Shown here: positions 62,001 through 64,000 of the stretch, one piece after another | Layout: each line of letters opens with the position of its first letter | Position numbering within the stretch: position 1 is the first letter of the stretch | NCBI RefSeq assembly: GCF_900635455.1 | Contig: NZ_LR134116.1 | Location: forward strand, 3,472,001-3,536,000 | Length of the DNA stretch: 64,000 nucleotides | Source: Yersinia intermedia | GTDB taxonomy: Bacteria; Pseudomonadota; Gammaproteobacteria; Enterobacterales; Enterobacteriaceae | Direction of reading: 5' to 3' | Notes under the pieces: model-generated | Told to the model about the DNA's origin: nothing | Seen by the model: only the letters and a program-made list of their open reading frames with translations | Database searches by the model: none | Position numbers and translations under genes: made by a program

Positions 62001-64000
62001 GCCAGGAAAGTTAATGATAATAACGTCTGACTGCCTGCCCGCTTAGTATCATCGAGTAAAGAACGTAAATGGTTACTCAACCGAATATTCTGAGCCGGCC
62101 ATAAGGAGAACAAAATTGGCAGAAAAGAGGGCAGCGCAACCAACATGATAACCAGCAGTACCCCAACCCACGCAGCAGGCATGGGGAGCATCCAACTGCA
62201 ACCCAACAACATCAGTGCAAAGGGGGCGACCAGCGAGCGGCGCAAGTTATCCACCATTTTCCAGCGGCCTAGCAACGGAACATTCTTACTATCTTTACCG
62301 TTTTTGACCACCCAACGCAGTAATTGCCAGTCACCCCGCGTCCAGCGATGCTGACGCTTAGTCACTACGTCATAACGGGCGGGTGACTCTTCAACCACTT
62401 CAATATCAGAGGCTAATCCGGCCCGGGCAAAAATCCCCTCAAACAGATCATGGCTGAGTAAGGCATTTTCCGGCACCCTGCCTGCCAGCGCGGCTTCAAA
62501 CGCATCAACATCATAAATACCTTTGCCGGTATAAGAGCCTTCGCCAAACATATCCTGATAAACATCTGAAACTGCGGCGGCGTAAGGGTCCATCCCCCCT
62601 GGGCCGGAAAACACCCGTTGGTATAACGATCCCCCTTTCCCCATTGGTAATGCCAGCGTCACCCGTGGCTGAAGGATGCCATAACCATCAGTGATCCGCT
62701 GTTTGTCAGCACTGAAACGCGGCTGATTAAGGGGATGTGCCATTTTGCCAATCAAGTGCAAGGCAGCATCGCGAGGAAGACGGGTATCGGCATCCAGCGT
62801 AATGACATAGCGCACATCAGTTGGCACCTGTGGCTCACCGGCCGCGGTAGCAATAAATGAGGTGTCCGTTGCACCGCGTAACAGGCGGTTAAGCTCATGC
62901 AGCTTACCGCGCTTGCGCTCCCAGCCCATCCAACAGTTTTCATTTTCATTAAACCGCCGCTGACGGTACAGCAACAGGAAACGCGGCCCCGCTGGGCCGG
63001 GACCATATTGTTGGTTAAGCCGTGCAATAGCCGCATCAGCCAATGCCAATAACGGACCATCACTTGGGGTAACTTGCTGGTCAGCATCAACCCCATCCAG
63101 TAACAGGGCAAAAGTAAGGGAACCGCTAGCCCCGGATAAATGATGGACTTCTAGCTGTTCGACTTGCTCAAGTAAATCGTCTTTACTGGTGAGTAACGTG
63201 GGTACCACCACCAATGTACGTAATGCATCAGGCACGCCACCGGCTAATTCCAGCCCAGGTAAAATAGTGGCCCCAAAACTCCAGGTAATAATACGGTTTA
63301 CCAGAGCTGTCGCTACGTCTGTCGTTGGAATAAATGCGATTAAGGTAAATAATACCAGCCAGCCCACCGCCAGTCCGGGGAAGGAGAGCGCCCACAGCGC
63401 CAATGCAAGCAATCCGGCGGTAACCAGAAAAATGGCCCCCATATAACCGCCAACACCAAAGCTGACACTCAAGCGGCTAAACCATAAACGTATTGAAGGA
63501 CTGAATCTGAGTTGATTCTCCAGTTCACGCCTTCCTGCCCCAATCAAGTGATAACCTGGGTCACGGCAACGTTCGACATTCTCTGGTTCTGCGGTTTCGG
63601 CTGTACTCTGCGCAACTTGCAGAGCAAGACCTGCAATTTCAAGTTCAGTGAAGGTGGAACCACGGCATAATTGTTCGATGGCGCTGCGATACAGATTGCG
63701 GGTTTGAAAATCCATACTGGCAAAGGTGCTGCCCTGGCGTAAGCATTCATCAACCAGACTCACGCTCTCAAACAAATCAGCCCAATCAATATCCGAGATT
63801 AACCGCATACTGGTAATCACATTGCGGACCGAAACATTAGACGAACCCTGCCGTAATTGGGCTCGTTGTACCACTTCACTAATTGATAGCCCTTGTGAGT
63901 TAAGGCGATCTTCCAGCCAGCCCAACGCTGGCGTTGTGCGCGGATCCTGATCCCGTAACCGCTTTGCCAGTTGAGAGGCAAATTGTTCAGATAATGGCTC
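56072..64000 (-). CDS. cyclic beta-1,2-glucan synthase (NdvB/Cgs family), 5' end beyond the window
   Basis: At least 2642 codons; the frame is open to base 64000, so the start lies outside (family length ~2800-2870). Visible in order: membrane segments near residues 180-230 (of the visible part); a GT84 domain with LDADTRLPRDA and the acceptor motif KRQHRWTRGDWQL; more membrane helices (~590-720); a glucoamylase-like domain (SPTNMGLYLLSTVAARDFGW, SWSGSMFEYLMPSLVM); a first GH94-type sandwich (LLSNGRYAVMLTSAGAGYSR); a linker with six DKK heptads; and a second GH94 region with GTGDWNDGMNRVGEEGKGES and NGGQYSHAAMWAIL. By family it polymerises UDP-glucose, trims the chain and closes the ring for a periplasmic glucan. 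GC content looks higher than in the orphan gene. Confidence 0.9.
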   Translation of the reverse strand, partial: EPLSEQFASQLAKRLRDQDPRTTPALGWLEDRLNSQGLSISEVVQRAQLRQGSSNVSVRNVITSMRLISDIDWADLFESVSLVDECLRQGSTFASMDFQTRNLYRSAIEQLCRGSTFTELEIAGLALQVAQSTAETAEPENVERCRDPGYHLIGAGRRELENQLRFSPSIRLWFSRLSVSFGVGGYMGAIFLVTAGLLALALWALSFPGLAVGWLVLFTLIAFIPTTDVATALVNRIITWSFGATILPGLELAGGVPDALRTLVVVPTLLTSKDDLLEQVEQLEVHHLSGASGSLTFALLLDGVDADQQVTPSDGPLLALADAAIARLNQQYGPGPAGPRFLLLYRQRRFNENENCWMGWERKRGKLHELNRLLRGATDTSFIATAAGEPQVPTDVRYVITLDADTRLPRDAALHLIGKMAHPLNQPRFSADKQRITDGYGILQPRVTLALPMGKGGSLYQRVFSGPGGMDPYAAAVSDVYQDMFGEGSYTGKGIYDVDAFEAALAGRVPENALLSHDLFEGIFARAGLASDIEVVEESPARYDVVTKRQHRWTRGDWQLLRWVVKNGKDSKNVPLLGRWKMVDNLRRSLVAPFALMLLGCSWMLPMPAAWVGVLLVIMLVALPSFLPILFSLWPAQNIRLSNHLRSLLDDTKRAGSQTLLSLTFLADHAWQMVDAIGRTLIRLFITHRNLLEWTTAAQSAGKPHSGVAGFYRHMAGGTLWGGLMAITALMVSPAAWPLILPFAILWFFAPVIAWWTSRFYQVAQHKPITAEDIPELRLTARRTWRFFETFVTPDENMLPPDNFQEDPKPVVAHRTSPTNMGLYLLSTVAARDFGWAGTFRTLVRLETTFETFHKLARFRGHFFNWYGTQDLRALEPAYVSSVDSGNLAGHLIVLANTCEEWAAEPLAANGAKGLMDNLLLAEISFKALPPGDADFKRKLWAVLEQIRMDLKGVDDAQMLPLSLKSLLAKASAMVHGVARPIDDNAFIDLSYWIEALILAAAEHEYDQQLTQEMQELVNDRLLKLAAEARHMALTMDFAFLLDPERKLLSIGYSLVDNSLDPSCYDLLASEARLASLFAIAKGDVPTRHWFRLGRAATPIGKGAALISWSGSMFEYLMPSLVMRAPAGSLLEQTNQLVVERQQAYGRSLNIPWGISESAYSARDIEFTYQYSNFGVPGLGLKRGLSENTVIAPYATGLAAMVDPHGALQNYEKLAEMGALGRYGFYEALDFTRSRLPENQQVVIVRNYMAHHQGMTIVAIANTLLQGRMRNRFHHEPMIQACELLLQERMPRNVAITYPRTEEVLLSALADSALPTVRRLSSPVTGAPVTHLLSNGRYAVMLTSAGAGYSRWLDVAVTRWREDATCDDYGSFIFLRDLRSGRSWSAGAQLAASDNAHREVIFGEDHAEFICRDGTLTSTMDVLISSEDDGEVRRISLLNTGRRAREIELTSYAEVVLTAASTDSAHPAFAKMFVVTEYLAELGALIATRRPRTAQEPQVWAAHFLVTDGLPMRELQYESDRAKFIGRGNRVTTSQAMQVDVDLSNTVGTVLDPIFSLRQSLLIPAGKTVTVSFWTLIASSKEDLLDMVDKHRDRSAYDRAKTLAWTQAQVQLRHLEINAEEAADFQQLAAPILYADARFRSPSTTIMCGAGSQSTLWTQSISGDLPIVLLRIDDIEDIDQVRQLLRAHEYWHMKRLAVDLVIINERASSYVQDLQIAIETAVRSSQSRPHLGDQLRQGSAYALRADLMSVETRSLLRSVARVVLSARYGTLGNQLNHLLFTLDKKVVPSDKKLFASDKKLFISDKRLLAQDKKLLTVEKKASLSLAKPANSPTATLLPLPENLEFFNGLGGFGLQGQEYITCLNDGENTPAPWINVISNQTFGFQVSATGSGYTWAENSRENQITPWLNDPVIDPSGECLYLRDEDSGLLWSPTAQPIRDGGTYIARHGHGYSRFEHQANGIGMALVQYVPLTDPIKISRLMLRNMSNKPRRISVTAYAEWVLATSRGATGPFIITEMDELTGAMLARNPWSTAFPGRVSFADLNGQQNSWTADRSEFLGHYRNSTAPLALTATIPLSGTTGAGFDPCSALQQTIELAVGEQVEVVWFIGQCASVSEAQTLITRYRAANLDAVLSDVTDYWRTLLGAIQVKTPDRQMDIMLNGWLLYQTLACRVWARSAFYQASGAYGFRDQLQDGMALTFVQPDTTRHHLLRAAGRQFIEGDVQHWWLPHSGQGVRTRISDDRVWLSFATATYILASGDTAVLDEIVPFLEGPILRPGEHDAFFQPLVAQESASLFDHCAKGLEQCIELTGELGLPLMGTGDWNDGMNRVGEEGKGESVWLGWLLVATLKMFIPLASERDPRRARQWQGHLTGLIAALEREAWDGDWYRRATFDNGSWLGSKVCGECRIDSIAQSWAVLSGAADPQRVVQAMASLEQHLIRPDDGMALLFTPPFDKTPDDPGYIKGYPPGLRENGGQYSHAAMWAILAFTELGEGDKARDLFTLLNPINHGKTPEGIARYKVEPYVVAADVYSVAPHVGRGGWTWYTGSAGWMQRAGMEGILGIRREGAELVINPCIPASWPGFEVTVSLANTRYVIRVESPAQRCQGISSATLNGLMVTYQSDGVRVALDGGEYELIIIL
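58535..58657 (-). repeat. in-frame 21-bp tandem repeats within the glucan synthase gene
   Basis: About six 21-bp units encode DKKVVPS, DKKLFAS, DKKLFIS, DKRLLAQ, DKKLLTV and EKKASL. The plus strand shows the pattern as repeated AACTTTTT.TC.G. The unit lies between the two GH94-like halves. Confidence 0.85.

Overview
This 64 kb window is a chromosomal segment of an enterobacterium, most probably a Yersinia. The left ~52 kb keeps the gene order I know from Escherichia coli around tig/bolA-ampG-cyo-thiI-dxs-rib-sec-tgt-queA-malZ-proY-brnQ-phoRB-sbcDC-mak-rdgC-aroL, and the proteins match enterobacterial families nearly end to end. Several copies of a ~127 bp ERIC-type repeat in intergenic positions, some with insertions or deletions, fit Yersinia. 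The species cannot be fixed by reading alone. No rRNA, tRNA, CRISPR array, IS transposase or prophage gene was seen.

Layout. 0.3-2.4 kb: yajG-ampG (murein recycling). 2.7-3.5 kb: a Tsx/OmpK-type outer-membrane channel. 3.8-8.7 kb: the complete cyoABCDE cytochrome bo3 operon with a good sigma70 promoter and a terminator. 8.9-14.3 kb: yajR, yajQ, panE, yajL, thiI. 14.6-17.7 kb: xseB-ispA-dxs (isoprenoid precursors). 18.0-22.2 kb, minus strand: nrdR, ribD, ribH, nusB, thiL, pgpA. 22.3-23.5 kb: an AT-rich orphan gene inserted where E. coli has tsx/yajI. 23.8-29.4 kb: queA-tgt-yajC-secD-secF. 29.7-33.6 kb: acpH, a 2-Cys peroxiredoxin and ggt. 33.8-43.0 kb, minus strand: an SDR enzyme, malZ, proY, brnQ and phoB-phoR-(PstS-like) preceded by a clear Pho box. 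43.3-50.9 kb: sbcD-sbcC, mak, rdgC, ppnP. 51.4-52 kb: aroL.

From about 52 kb the backbone order is lost and the region is accessory in character. It holds a decayed TonB-dependent receptor, two SAM methyltransferases, a DUF1471-type secreted small protein, a GNAT acetyltransferase, a small membrane protein and the 3' 7.9 kb of a giant cyclic beta-1,2-glucan synthase (NdvB/Cgs family) that runs off the right edge.

The most unusual items are the AT-rich orphan protein, the NdvB-type synthase with an internal six-fold DKK heptad repeat, the PstS-like gene in the phoBR operon, the TonB-receptor remnant, an expanded glutamine-rich SbcC, and ERIC elements that supply gene ends or a start-site leader. 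I did not find a clearly new multi-gene system. The best candidates for undescribed biology are the orphan gene at 22.3-23.5 kb and the repeat-bearing glucan synthase.
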